A DNA stretch of 64,000 bases from Tunturiibacter gelidiferens (GTDB lineage Bacteria > Acidobacteriota > Terriglobia > Terriglobales > Acidobacteriaceae). Below, piece after piece: positions 33,913 to 43,035 of the stretch. A model generated the notes under the pieces. It worked only from the letters and a program-made list of their open reading frames with translations. It was not told the origin of the DNA and made no database searches. A program made the translations under genes and the position numbers. Position 1 is the stretch's first letter. The number at the start of each line of letters is the position of its first letter. The stretch spans positions 186,001 through 250,000 of the forward strand of contig NZ_JACHEB010000008.1 of the NCBI RefSeq assembly GCF_014201335.1, given 5' to 3'.

Positions 33913-33941
33913 AAAAAAGGGGTCGAGCGTCGAGCCGCTCG
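33913..33941 (-). terminator. Hairpin plus T-run after the excisionase gene
   Basis: Arms CGAGCG (33924-33929) and CGCTCG (33936-33941) form a stem, with six Ts on the minus strand at 33918-33913. It sits 6 bp after the Xis stop and before the replication gene, so it may limit read-through from the excisionase transcript into the replication-capsid array. Confidence 0.45.
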
Positions 33942-33946
33942 GCCTC

Positions 33947-34141
33947 TTACTTTTTGTTGCCGAGCACGGTCGACACCCAGCTCCTCAAAATCAGGATTCG
34001 ACCTCCCAATCGGACGTGCGGAATCTCCCCGCGCTTGATGGCTTCGTAGATGGCACCGCGAGAAATAGCTTGGACGCCGAGCTTCTCGTGAAGCTCTCGA
34101 ATGGTGACGGTCTCTGCCTCAGTCTGTGCTTTTGCATTCAT
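33947..34141 (-). CDS. AlpA/MerR-type excisionase-like DNA-binding protein
   Basis: This 64-aa protein is a single winged helix-turn-helix of the HTH_17/excisionase type (TIRELHEKLGVQAISRGAIY, GEIPHVRLGGRILILRSW). Such proteins switch satellites and prophages from integration to excision and often activate the operon. GAGG lies 6 nt before the ATG. It is divergent from the integrase across a 166-bp region and heads the minus-strand array. Confidence 0.85.
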   Translation of the reverse strand: MNAKAQTEAETVTIRELHEKLGVQAISRGAIYEAIKRGEIPHVRLGGRILILRSWVSTVLGNKK

Positions 34142-34307
34142 TGCGTACCTCGCTATTCACGTGATAGCCTTCTCGTCATTGCGTGTCAAGTCGTTTGTAA
34201 TCAACAACTTATTACACGTTGCGCGTTGTGCAGATTTGCGAGTTGAAAAGAGAGCACTTACGCGGAGCAATATAATTCGCGTCGTAGCAGCGGAGGAAAC
34301 AACAAAA

Positions 34308-35579
34308 ATGAGCAAGCGACGAGGGAACAGAGAGGGAAGTATCCGTAAACGAGCCGATGGTAAGGGCTGGATTGGCGCAGTCATGCTCGGTCACGACCCG
34401 AGCGGCAAGGCGATCAGAGTGTTCTTCAAGCGACAACGACGCGACGAGGTTGTCGAAGCGATCAAAGACGCGGTGAAGAATATCTCGCTCGGCACGTCGA
34501 GCAATTCAAAACGATTGACCGTTAGTCAACACATAGCGCGATGGCTCGACGTTCAGGTGAAGCCCAACAAGTCGCCCAACTCTTATCGCGGGTATGAGCA
34601 GACGAGTCGCATGTATATCGTCCCGATGCTCGGCGCGATGCAGCTCGATCAGTTGAATGTTCCAACGATTCAAGAGTGGATGAAAAAAATGAGCGAGCTG
34701 TCGCCGACGAAGCGACACGCGCAGAGTGGTCACGGCAGAGAGAAGCCGACGATTGAGCGTCTCAGTCCGACATCGATCAAGCGTGCTCACGCGACGCTGA
34801 GAACAGCGCTCTCGACGGCAGTGAAGTGGGGTCTCATCTCGACCAATCCAGCGAGAGGTGCGACGCCGCCAAAGCAGATCAAATATGACGCGTCTCCTCT
34901 GACAGCTCAAGAGGCGATTGACTACATGAAGACGCGAGTCGGAGACCGCTATGAGGCGACTGCTGTGCTCGCTCTTGGTGTCGGTCTGCGCAAGGGCGAA
35001 GTCATCGCTCTCAAGTGGGATGAGAATGTCACGTGGCTCAATGAAGAGCACACCGCAGCTCAGCTCAACGTCACGCAGAGTCGATCACGCGTGAAAGGAG
35101 AGGGCGTCAAGCTCCTCGACGTCAAGACGAAAAGCTCACGTCGAAAGATTGCGCTGCCATCGTTCTGCGTCGCAGCGCTCGAACGTCGTCGAGTGATTCA
35201 AGAGCAAGAGCGACTCAACGCTGGAAAGAAATGGCAAGACACCGGCTTCGTCTTCACGTCTCGCGACGGTGCTGCGGTTGCGCCTGAAAGAATCAACACA
35301 GATCACGACGAAGCTCTTCGCGTTGCGAAGATTCGCCACGTTCGCTTTCACGATCTGCGTCACACTGCTGCGACGCTGCTGCACGCGAACGGAGTCAATC
35401 TCTCGATGATTCAAGAGATGCTCGGGCATTCGAGCGCTCAGATCACTGCTGAGTTCTATGCTCACGTCGTCGCGGGGCAGCGTAACGAGGCGAGCAACGT
35501 CATGCAGCGACTCTTGGGTGCAGAGTCGCCAACTGTAGTCCCAACTGTAGCCCCACGAGCTTCGACTACAGTTCACTGA
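34308..35579 (+). CDS. Tyrosine-family site-specific integrase
   Basis: This 423-aa recombinase has an N-terminal arm-binding domain (REGSIRKRADGKGWIGAVML), a SAM-like core-binding domain (PNSYRGYEQTSRMYIVPMLG) and a catalytic domain. Its Arg (ALGVGLRKGE), HxxR (RFHDLRHTAA), second His (EMLGHSSAQ) and nucleophile Tyr (AEFYAHV) are all present. It integrates the element into the tRNA-Leu 3' end, 22 bp from its stop codon. ATG 34308 has GGAGG 11 nt upstream; the frame runs back to 34101 through the excisionase promoter and is not credible there. Its 3' end contains the candidate arm-type repeats. Confidence 0.93.
   Translation: MSKRRGNREGSIRKRADGKGWIGAVMLGHDPSGKAIRVFFKRQRRDEVVEAIKDAVKNISLGTSSNSKRLTVSQHIARWLDVQVKPNKSPNSYRGYEQTSRMYIVPMLGAMQLDQLNVPTIQEWMKKMSELSPTKRHAQSGHGREKPTIERLSPTSIKRAHATLRTALSTAVKWGLISTNPARGATPPKQIKYDASPLTAQEAIDYMKTRVGDRYEATAVLALGVGLRKGEVIALKWDENVTWLNEEHTAAQLNVTQSRSRVKGEGVKLLDVKTKSSRRKIALPSFCVAALERRRVIQEQERLNAGKKWQDTGFVFTSRDGAAVAPERINTDHDEALRVAKIRHVRFHDLRHTAATLLHANGVNLSMIQEMLGHSSAQITAEFYAHVVAGQRNEASNVMQRLLGAESPTVVPTVAPRASTTVH
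35531..35573. promoter_or_regulatory. Candidate integrase arm-type sites, right end
   Basis: AACTGTAGYC occurs at 35531-35540 and 35543-35552 in tandem and again inverted at 35564-35573, all inside the last 50 bp of the integrase gene and 30-70 bp from the attachment repeat. The same unit is present twice near the left end. The repeats also encode the odd C-terminal TVVPTVAP tail of the integrase. Confidence 0.4.
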
Positions 35580-35601
35580 TGCCGTAAGTTACTGATTTGA
35601 T

Positions 35602-35633
35602 TGGTGCCCGGAGGGGGACTTGAACCCCCACGA
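35602..35633. repeat. Right attachment repeat within tRNA-Leu
   Basis: These 32 bp are identical to 25584-25615. Crossover within this core restores a working tRNA after integration. The host tRNA sequence continues unbroken to 35688. Confidence 0.88.
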
Positions 35634-35688
35634 GATTGCTCTCTGCGAATTTTAAGTCCGCTGTGTCTGCCGATTTCACCATCCGGGC
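35602..35688 (-). tRNA. tRNA-Leu, anticodon UAA
   Basis: This 87-nt gene folds with a 7-bp acceptor stem (GCCCGGA/TCCGGGC), discriminator A and encoded CCA. It has a D arm, an anticodon stem-loop with CTTAAAA giving UAA, a short variable arm and a GGGGG/CCCCC T stem with TTCAAGT. It is intact and serves as the integration target; its 3' end comes from, or is shared with, the element. Confidence 0.95.
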
Positions 35689-35821
35689 TCGCGCGAGATT
35701 ACACCCGCCTGCACCATCTTAACGCATTCTTCAAAACTCCCCCTGCAAAGGAACATCTGCGAGCATTTCTACGTATCTTCCGAACGAAGCTCGCATTTTA
35801 TTCCGGGGTCGATCTCCAGCT

Positions 35822-37078
35822 ATGCCTCTCCAGGAAATTCTGATACAAACGCTGTCTGCCCTCTGGGACACTAAACTCCGCAGCTTCCTGACGATGTTCG
35901 GCATCGCCTGGGGAATCACTTCGGTGATCCTTCTCGTCGGCCTCGGCATCGGGTTTAACGTCGATCAGAAAGAGCACCTCCGGACCATCGGGACCGACAT
36001 CGCCATCATCTTCGGAGGAAAGACTGGAGCCCAGGCCGGAGGATACGCGGCCGGCCGCGACATCTACCTCACCATCGATGACGCCATCGCCATCCAGCAA
36101 CAGGCCTCGCTGGTCAAAACGGTAAGCCCCGAACTGCGCCGCAGCGTCTCCGAAGTCAGCCAGTGGAACGCAGCTAACCGTGCAGTTCGCGGAGTATGGC
36201 CGCAGTATCAGCAATTCCGTTCGCTCGCCGTCGAGCAGGGACGCCTCATGACCGATCAGGACGAAGCCGAAGGAGCGCGCGTCATCCTCCTCGGCGCTGA
36301 AGCAAACCGGCAGCTCTTCCCCGGTAAAGCAGTCATCGGACAACCACTGATGGTAAGCGGCTACCAGTACACCGTCGTCGGAGTCCTCGCGAAAAAGAAA
36401 CAAAATGGCAGTTACGGCAGCGGTCCCGACAACACGCAACTCTTCACCACGTACTCCGCCATGGCCCGCGACTTCCCACCCACCGAAGGTCCCGGAGTCA
36501 TCCGAGGATACGTCAACAACATCGTAGTCCAACCTATATCGCCCGAGCTGCACGAAAAAGCACTAGCCCAAGTCTCCAGAATCATAGCCGAGCGCCATCA
36601 CTATAATCCCGATGACAAAGAAGCCCTCTGGGTTTGGGATACCCTTGAAGGCTCGAAGTTCACCGAGCGCATCTTCAGCGTCATGACCTTCTTCTTCGGA
36701 GCAGTAGCTCTCCTCACCCTCGCTCTCGGAGGCATCGGCGTCATGAACATCATGTTGGTCGCAGTCACCGAACGCACCCGCGAAATCGGCGTTCGAAAAG
36801 CGCTCGGTGCCACCGCTATCGATATAAAACGCCAATTCCTTGTCGAGTCCTCAATCATCACACTGGTAAGCGGGTTCGCGGGCTTGGCGCTAGGAGTTGG
36901 CGTCTGCATCGTGATGCGGTACATCCCACTGCCTGACTTCGTTCCGCACCCAGTAATCTCTCCGTTGGCCATTGCTGCATCGCTCACCACTCTTGCAGCC
37001 ATCACCGTCTTCGCAGGAATGTATCCCGCATTGCGTGCCGCCAACCTTAGTCCTATGGAATGCCTGAGGACAGAGTAG
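35822..37078 (+). CDS. FtsX/MacB-type ABC transporter permease
   Basis: This 418-aa inner-membrane protein has one N-terminal transmembrane helix (FLTMFGIAWGITSVILLVGL), a large periplasmic MacB core domain (~45-270), and three C-terminal helices with the FtsX signature GGIGVMNIMLVAVTERTREI and GVRKALGA. Such permeases carry out mechanotransmission or efflux of peptides, lipids or drugs powered by a separate ATPase. It forms a pair with the next permease (2-bp gap). No ATP-binding subunit is encoded beside them. Confidence 0.9.
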   Translation: MPLQEILIQTLSALWDTKLRSFLTMFGIAWGITSVILLVGLGIGFNVDQKEHLRTIGTDIAIIFGGKTGAQAGGYAAGRDIYLTIDDAIAIQQQASLVKTVSPELRRSVSEVSQWNAANRAVRGVWPQYQQFRSLAVEQGRLMTDQDEAEGARVILLGAEANRQLFPGKAVIGQPLMVSGYQYTVVGVLAKKKQNGSYGSGPDNTQLFTTYSAMARDFPPTEGPGVIRGYVNNIVVQPISPELHEKALAQVSRIIAERHHYNPDDKEALWVWDTLEGSKFTERIFSVMTFFFGAVALLTLALGGIGVMNIMLVAVTERTREIGVRKALGATAIDIKRQFLVESSIITLVSGFAGLALGVGVCIVMRYIPLPDFVPHPVISPLAIAASLTTLAAITVFAGMYPALRAANLSPMECLRTE

Positions 37079-37080
37079 AG

Positions 37081-38337
37081 ATGAACCTGCGTGAAATCAT
37101 TCGCCAAAGCTTCGACTCACTCCTCCGCAATCGCCTCCGCTCGGGTCTCACCATGCTCGGCATCATCTGGGGACTCGTAACGGTAGTCCTTCTGCTCAGC
37201 TACGGCAAGAGCCTCGGCGAAGGCGTGCTCAACGGCTTCATGGGCCTTGGTGACAACGTCATCATGATATGGGGAGGCCAAACCAGCATGCAGGCCGGCG
37301 GCGAGCGATCCGGCAAAAAAGTAAAGTTCCTCGACGGCGATACAGAAGCCGTACGCGAAGCAGTTCCCTTCCTCAAAGCCGTCAGCTCCGAGACCGACGA
37401 CGGCTTCAGCTTCAAATACGGCCCGAAAGTCGTCAACATCCAGAGCAAAGCCATCGACTTCCCGTACGGCGGCATGCGCAGACTCAACATCGATCAAGGC
37501 CGCTACTTCGAAGCTGCCGACTTCACCGATCATCGCCAGGTCGTCATCTTCGGGCCACACGCCGCCCAAAAACTCTTCAACGGTTACCCCCCCGTCGGCG
37601 AGTCCGTCGAGATTGAAGGCCACGTCTTTCAAGTCATAGGCGTCCTCAAAAATAAAATTCAGGACTCCTCCAACAACGGCCCCGACAACGAGAACGCCTT
37701 CGTGCCATTCGACATGATGCGCCTTCTCCGCAACGAACGCGACCCAGGAAGCATCGTCTTCCAACCCAGCGCGCCTGAACTCCACCTCAAGGCCCTGCAA
37801 GCCGTACGCGCCGTTCTTGCCCAGCGACACCACTTCGATCCCAAGGACGACAAAGCCGTCCCCACCTGGGATACAGTAGCCGACTCGGCCGAGATCATGC
37901 AGTTCAGCACCGCGCTCGATCTTCTTCTCGGCATCATCGGTGCCATGACGCTCGGCGTCGGCGGTGTCGGCGTCATGAACATCATGCTTGTCTCAGTCAC
38001 CGAGCGCACACGCGAGATCGGCCTCCTGAAAGCACTCGGGGCCCGCCGCAAAGACATCCTCACGCAGTTTCTACTCGAGAGCCTGACCCTGACCTTTCTC
38101 GCAGGCATCATCGGGATGGTTGTAGCCGTTATCGTCGCGTATCTCATCCCACCGATGCCGCTTTACTCCGACATCTACAAGACCGCCAACCACGAAGGCG
38201 ACATCATCCTTCGCGCATCACCCACCATCATGCTCGTCTCGTTCGCCATCCTCGCTGCAGTCGGCGTCATCTCCGGGCTTCTCCCCGCAGTGCGCGCCTC
38301 ACGCATGGACCCCGTCGTAGCTCTGAGACACGAATGA
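37081..38337 (+). CDS. Second FtsX/MacB-type ABC transporter permease
   Basis: This 418-aa protein has the same architecture as its neighbour: N-terminal helix (SGLTMLGIIWGLVTVVLLLS), periplasmic core, and C-terminal FtsX domain (GGVGVMNIMLVSVTERTREI). The two are clear paralogues and probably form a heterodimer. ATG 37081 is used because homology starts at NLREIIRQSFDSLLRNRLRS; the frame opens at 37060 inside the previous gene. Confidence 0.9.
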   Translation: MNLREIIRQSFDSLLRNRLRSGLTMLGIIWGLVTVVLLLSYGKSLGEGVLNGFMGLGDNVIMIWGGQTSMQAGGERSGKKVKFLDGDTEAVREAVPFLKAVSSETDDGFSFKYGPKVVNIQSKAIDFPYGGMRRLNIDQGRYFEAADFTDHRQVVIFGPHAAQKLFNGYPPVGESVEIEGHVFQVIGVLKNKIQDSSNNGPDNENAFVPFDMMRLLRNERDPGSIVFQPSAPELHLKALQAVRAVLAQRHHFDPKDDKAVPTWDTVADSAEIMQFSTALDLLLGIIGAMTLGVGGVGVMNIMLVSVTERTREIGLLKALGARRKDILTQFLLESLTLTFLAGIIGMVVAVIVAYLIPPMPLYSDIYKTANHEGDIILRASPTIMLVSFAILAAVGVISGLLPAVRASRMDPVVALRHE

Positions 38338-38377
38338 CCTCAACGATCACTGCACAATCACGATCGCTGCCAAAACG

Positions 38378-38641
38378 TCAGTTCGCCAGTCGATACCGAA
38401 TTGTCTGATCTTCAAGAAAATACTCTGCTGAGCAATCCGAAGCCCCGCAGATCATAGCCTCGAGCCCAGCACACTGTTGTCTCGTAATCAATCCCAGCGA
38501 GCCGCACGACGGGCACGCAAGCACCGCCCAGTAAGGGTTATCCGCCTTCCCCAAGTCACCCGCCTGCTCCAGCAGAAACAACGTACCCGGCTGCATCTGC
38601 TCCGGGATCCACACTTCAAGAAGATTTAGTTCCGCTACCAT
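38378..38641 (-). CDS. Small putative zinc-binding hypothetical protein
   Basis: The 87 residues include CPSCGSLGLITRQQCAGLEAM and a later CGASDC, possibly a rubredoxin- or ribbon-like metal site. ATG 38641 has AGAGG 5 nt upstream, better than the frame start at 38680. It lies convergent to the permeases. Function unknown. Confidence 0.6.
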   Translation of the reverse strand: MVAELNLLEVWIPEQMQPGTLFLLEQAGDLGKADNPYWAVLACPSCGSLGLITRQQCAGLEAMICGASDCSAEYFLEDQTIRYRLAN

Positions 38642-38839
38642 GCTTGCCTCTTCTTCCAACGGTTGTCTGCATTCACTCACGTTCTAGCGCCAATGCTGAT
38701 CACTTAGGCTGCGGAAGAGACCTCCTGGATGACTTTGTGCCTGGTCGCCCATGCACTACTTCTGGTGCAAAGAATAACGGATTTCCCGTCTCTGTCAATC
38801 CCACATTTTGCACACACAAGATGCGAGCAAGGTTCTCTT

Positions 38840-41236
38840 CTAAGGCGTCGCATACAAAGCATGATAGATCTCACGGTTCCGCAGAATCGCCTGCACATAC
38901 TCCCTTGTCTCGGTGTATGGAATCGACTCTACAAACTCCGGAATATCTTTGTAATCCCCAATTGCCTGCCACTGCCGCACCGGCACATCTCCTGCGTTGT
39001 AAGCCGCCAGAGCATACTCAGCCTGCCCTCCAAATCTATCCAGTACCTGCCGCAGATTCGCTGTTCCCAGCTCCAGATTCACCGAAGGATTTAACAGCTC
39101 ATTCGCATTGAAGCCCTTCATCTTCTGCCTCTTCGCCTGAGCCTTCCCCACCGAAGGCAGCAGCTGCATCAACCCCCACGCATTCGCATGACTCACAACT
39201 CCGGCATTGAACTCCGACTCCTGCCGAATCAGTGACGCCACTAGATAAGGATCCAGTCCGTTCTGCTGCGCATTCGCTGTCAAATCCGCCCAATACGGCT
39301 GCGGAAACAAGAGTTTCCAATACACCGTCGGAACCTGGTCGAGCGGAATCGAAAAAAAGGAGATCCCGCTATGCTTCATCGACTGAATCGCCCTTGTCGT
39401 CTCACCATAGGACGAGTAGATCTCAGCCTGCGCCAGCGCCCCCCACTCACTCGAAGTGGAGCTTGCCTGAATCTCCGGCCCGATGTACTCATTAAGCGCC
39501 GCATTCGCCAACAGCCTCGCCTTGATCAGATGAGGCTCGTTCTCCGGCAACTCCCCAGTCAACTCCGGAATCACCGGCACACGCACCGAGCTCAAAGCCG
39601 CCGCAGGAGCAACATCCGTCGCCTGCGTCTTCAGCACACTGAGCCGTTGCCTCGCCAGTCCCGCATAGTACGAGTTCACATAAGAGGCCGTCAGCGCGTG
39701 ATAGTAGTTCACCGCCTGCCCAAAGTTCTTCTCCTCGTCCTCGAAGATTCGCCCCCGCCAATAGAGAGCTCCCGGAGCCTCAATCCCCGCCGGAAACATC
39801 TCAATCTGCTCATCCATTAACCGCGCCGCTTCCGGATAGTTATGCAGCCGATAGTTCATCCATGCCGCGCGCCAGTGTGCCGAAGCCGCATAGGTACTCT
39901 TCGGAAACAACTTCACCAGCAAAGCGTAGTGGTAGGTAGCCTGTTGCGGATCGTGCTTCAACAGGTACATGTTTCCGCCCGAATACAACGCCTCTTCCAG
40001 CCATCTGCTAGTTGGAAAATCCCTCACCATATGCGCAATCAGCGCATCATGCGCAGTCTGATCATTCTCGGTGCGTGACAACTCCGCAAGCAGGTACAAC
40101 TTCAATGCCGCGCTGTCATCTTTCGTGTCCGGTAGCTTCTCCACCTCTCGCCTGCTGATATGCTTCATCCTCATATCGCAGGCCGCCGCATAGATCAGCA
40201 GAGCATCATGGTCCGCCGCACTCAGCGAACCATCCCGTTCAATCGAGTGATACTCCTCCCCCGCCTCGGCGTATCGCTTGGCATTGAACAGTTGATCGGC
40301 ATGAACCTTACGTTCTCCAGCCGTCAGCGGCATATTCATCGCCTGCAACTGCGACGATGCCTGCCCCGCCTCCACACTCAGAGGAAACCCGACATATAAA
40401 TTCCGATAAATGGAAGCCGCATGCGTTGTATCTCCGGACATCTGATAAGCCCGGGCCAGCGCATAACGAAAATCCACATGCGATGCCTGCGCCGAATCAG
40501 CCAGCGGCACCAGAACCTTCAACGCCCCCGGAGGGTCGTTCTGTTGCAGATGAGCGTTCGCCAACAGAACCGGAGCATTCGCGTCGAAGATGCTCTCCGG
40601 ATGCCGTACTGCGAAGTTGTCCAGCAGCCCATACGCATCCGCGCCATGCCCCGCCTGCACCGCCGCCTGCGCTCCCAGATAATCCGCATAGTCGTCCAAC
40701 GCCGTGCCACTCGTATTCGCCAGCAGGAAGCTGTGCACCGCATCGTCGTACCGGTGGTCGAGCGTCGCCGCGTGCCCCAGTGCCAGGTACGCCGCAGCGG
40801 CCCCCTCCCCCGGATGCTGCCGCGCATACGCCTGCACGCCACTATAAGCCGCCGGCGATCGCGTCGACGCCAATTGCTGGGCCATCGGACGAAGCTGCTC
40901 CGAAGCCTTGAACGCGCTGGTCAAATGAATCGTCTGCGCCGTCGGCTTCCGCGAAACGATATGTTTCTTCCGAGTCGCAGCGCCCTTCTTTGTCGTCGTC
41001 TTACTTGACGCCCCGCTCTTTGCCTTCGCACTCGAAGCCTTCGACTTAGTGCCCGCAGCCTTCCCAGCATCCGCAGACGTTGTCCCAGTTTTGGACACCG
41101 GTTTTTTGGCATGCGTCGCAGGCGCTGTCGTCGTCGACGTCTGCGCGAACAGGCCGTCCCCCGCGGGCGACATGCTGATCCCAATCAAAATGGCGACAAC
41201 CATCGCCCGCCTAACATTACCCACGATGGTTACCAT
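38840..41236 (-). CDS. Soluble lytic murein transglycosylase (Slt70-like)
   Basis: This 798-aa periplasmic enzyme has a signal peptide (MVVAILIGISMSPAGDGLFA), then a very Lys/Ala/Ser/Thr-rich linker (~30-105) and a long alpha-solenoid of TPR-like helices. The C-terminal SLT domain carries catalytic Glu in LIRQESEFNAGVVS, then GLMQLLPSVG, NLELGTANLRQVLDRFGG and ALAAYNAG. It cleaves the MurNAc-GlcNAc bond of peptidoglycan with 1,6-anhydro formation. The basic linker is longer than in classical Slt70 and may tether it to the wall or to anionic polymer. Confidence 0.9.
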   Translation of the reverse strand: MVTIVGNVRRAMVVAILIGISMSPAGDGLFAQTSTTTAPATHAKKPVSKTGTTSADAGKAAGTKSKASSAKAKSGASSKTTTKKGAATRKKHIVSRKPTAQTIHLTSAFKASEQLRPMAQQLASTRSPAAYSGVQAYARQHPGEGAAAAYLALGHAATLDHRYDDAVHSFLLANTSGTALDDYADYLGAQAAVQAGHGADAYGLLDNFAVRHPESIFDANAPVLLANAHLQQNDPPGALKVLVPLADSAQASHVDFRYALARAYQMSGDTTHAASIYRNLYVGFPLSVEAGQASSQLQAMNMPLTAGERKVHADQLFNAKRYAEAGEEYHSIERDGSLSAADHDALLIYAAACDMRMKHISRREVEKLPDTKDDSAALKLYLLAELSRTENDQTAHDALIAHMVRDFPTSRWLEEALYSGGNMYLLKHDPQQATYHYALLVKLFPKSTYAASAHWRAAWMNYRLHNYPEAARLMDEQIEMFPAGIEAPGALYWRGRIFEDEEKNFGQAVNYYHALTASYVNSYYAGLARQRLSVLKTQATDVAPAAALSSVRVPVIPELTGELPENEPHLIKARLLANAALNEYIGPEIQASSTSSEWGALAQAEIYSSYGETTRAIQSMKHSGISFFSIPLDQVPTVYWKLLFPQPYWADLTANAQQNGLDPYLVASLIRQESEFNAGVVSHANAWGLMQLLPSVGKAQAKRQKMKGFNANELLNPSVNLELGTANLRQVLDRFGGQAEYALAAYNAGDVPVRQWQAIGDYKDIPEFVESIPYTETREYVQAILRNREIYHALYATP

Positions 41237-41559
41237 TGTTCCCTTATTCTCTCCAACTCACATCTTCCACTCTAAGCTGCCCGGCTGCGCGTTTGCAGCA
41301 CCAATCGAACCCGAACCACTACAGATACTTCGGATATCCCATGAGATGCGCCCGGCTCGACCTCATGATTGTCCTATCGACCACATCCCTCCCACGATGA
41401 CGAGTTGAAAGTTATTTTCCACCGTAGCGGTAAACAATTTCCATTTTCAGCCGAATAGATGCAGGTAAGTGCAGATATGCAACCAGATGCATCTTTGGTC
41501 TCGCGATTGCTTTCTCTTCCCCCAGAAAGCCGTCACCAGATTTACCCAGAGGAACTCTC
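41237..41559. other. Divergent intergenic region
   Basis: About 320 bp between the lytic transglycosylase (minus) and the PEP-CTERM gene (plus). No gene is credible. It must hold both promoters, but no consensus boxes stand out. Confidence 0.5.
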
Positions 41560-42198
41560 ATGCGCCTAACCTCACTTCTTTTCACTGCTGTTCTCGCCTT
41601 CGGTTCATCTCATCTATTTGCCGACGCAATCCCCTACGGAAACATCGGCCAACTTGCCCCGGACAACGTCTTCACCGCCACAGCAACCGGCAAGGTAACA
41701 GCCTACTTCTACGCCTCCGACGCGAGCAACGACGACAAGATCATCCTCTGGGACAAGACCTCCGGCGCAATGACCGCGCCCTCCCTCGACAACCACAGCT
41801 CCGCCGTCGGCTCGTCCGTCTCACTCTCGGTCAAAGCCGGCGACTCGCTCGTCTTCATCCTGGACGACGTCTCGACTGGCCAGTACTTCAGCTCCGTCGA
41901 CTACTTCGGCGTCGCCTCACCGGCCAACTACAATGACGACGGCTACAACCACGCCTACGCGGCCACCTACTCCGGCGGTTTCAATGGAATTCCTGCTGGT
42001 ACCTACATCGGCATGGAAGATCTTCCAGTCACCGGCCTGAAACCCCTCTCGGGCTCCGACCTCGACTACAACGACGACAACTTCGTCTTCACCAATGTCA
42101 CGGCGGCCGCGACCCCCGAGCCAAGCAGCTTCATCCTCTTCGGCACAGGTCTCGTCGGAGCGGCCGGCGCACTCCGCCGCAAGTTTGCCCGCGGCTAA
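41560..42198 (+). CDS. PEP-CTERM-anchored secreted protein with DUF4114-like domain
   Basis: This 212-aa protein has a signal peptide (MRLTSLLFTAVLAFGSSHLF) and an acidic Asp/Asn-rich domain (LSGSDLDYNDDNFVFTNVT, the DUF4114 ending). The PEP-CTERM sorting tail is ATPEPSSFILFGTGLVGAAG, then ALRRKFARG. Exosortase (EpsH) recognises this tail, cuts it and releases the protein to the surface, often with exopolysaccharide. No exosortase gene is in the window. AGAGGA lies 6 nt upstream of the ATG. Confidence 0.9.
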   Translation: MRLTSLLFTAVLAFGSSHLFADAIPYGNIGQLAPDNVFTATATGKVTAYFYASDASNDDKIILWDKTSGAMTAPSLDNHSSAVGSSVSLSVKAGDSLVFILDDVSTGQYFSSVDYFGVASPANYNDDGYNHAYAATYSGGFNGIPAGTYIGMEDLPVTGLKPLSGSDLDYNDDNFVFTNVTAAATPEPSSFILFGTGLVGAAGALRRKFARG

Positions 42199-42226
42199 CC
42201 CCCTGCGCCATCAACGTCCGGCAACG

Positions 42227-42262
42227 CCGGAGAACATAAACCTCCCAGGTTTTGTTCTCCGG
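42227..42262. terminator. Long hairpin after the PEP-CTERM gene
   Basis: The outer 10-bp stem (42227-42236 with 42253-42262) and inner 6-bp stem (42238-42243 with 42247-42252) are separated by one bulged base. No T-run follows, so it may be a Rho-independent-like pause or an mRNA 3'-end stabiliser. Confidence 0.55.
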
Positions 42263-42408
42263 CAACCGCTTTAAGTAGCTACGGAACCAAGACCCGCAAA
42301 CACTACAACTTTGCTCTCTGACCCACCGACATTTACTATGTTGTAGATACTGATCTGCGCGCTCCTGTAACGAGGCGATTTCAGCGTTGTTTCCGCACCT
42401 TTTCACTC

Positions 42409-43035
42409 ATGCCCGCCATCCAATCCCCAGCCACGGAAGAGGTACACCCCGACGTAGCGCTCGTAGCGCGCGCAAAAGAAGGGGATACCGCAGCATTTGA
42501 GCAACTGGTCCGTCAGTACGAGCGCCAGATCTTCCGGGTCGCGCAGCATATTACTCAAAACCGTGAAGACGCCGAAGACATTACGCAGGATGCATTCCTC
42601 AAGGCCTACGAGAAGCTGGAGCAGTTCCAGGGAAACTCCAAGTTCTCGACCTGGCTCGTCCGCATTGCGGTCAACGAGAGTCTTATGCGGCTGCGCAAGC
42701 GGAAGACCAGCAAAACCGTTTCCATGGACGAAGACGTCCAAACCGACGAAGGCTCTATCCCTCGTGACTTTGCCGAGTGGAGGCCAAATCCCGAGCAGCA
42801 ATACAACCAGGCAGAACTCGCCGAGATCCTCCGCAAAACCATCCAGGGTCTTCCTCCAGGCTTTCGCACCGTCTTCACTCTTCGAGACGTTGAAAATCTC
42901 TCCACGGAAGAGACTGCGGAGGCACTCGGCTTGAGCGTCCCCGCGGTGAAATCCAGATTGTTGCGTGCGCGCCTTCAACTGCGCGAGCGCCTCAGCAGAT
43001 ACTTCCGGCAGAAGCAGGAGGGCCAGCCAGCATGA
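42409..43035 (+). CDS. ECF-subfamily RNA polymerase sigma factor
   Basis: This 208-aa sigma-70 relative has region 2 (YERQIFRVAQHITQNREDAE, DAFLKAYEKL, FSTWLVRIAVNESLMRLRKR) and region 4 (LPPGFRTVFTLRDVENLSTE, LGLSVPAVKSRLLRARLQLR), with no regions 1 or 3. It resembles the RpoE-like ECF groups. It overlaps the anti-sigma gene by ATGA, the standard arrangement in which the downstream protein holds the sigma factor inactive until an envelope or redox signal. Confidence 0.92.
   Translation: MPAIQSPATEEVHPDVALVARAKEGDTAAFEQLVRQYERQIFRVAQHITQNREDAEDITQDAFLKAYEKLEQFQGNSKFSTWLVRIAVNESLMRLRKRKTSKTVSMDEDVQTDEGSIPRDFAEWRPNPEQQYNQAELAEILRKTIQGLPPGFRTVFTLRDVENLSTEETAEALGLSVPAVKSRLLRARLQLRERLSRYFRQKQEGQPA

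Noticed and set aside
40357-41008. Long frames on the plus strand opposite the lytic transglycosylase
   Set aside because: Proline/arginine-rich shadows of the real gene, with no homology.
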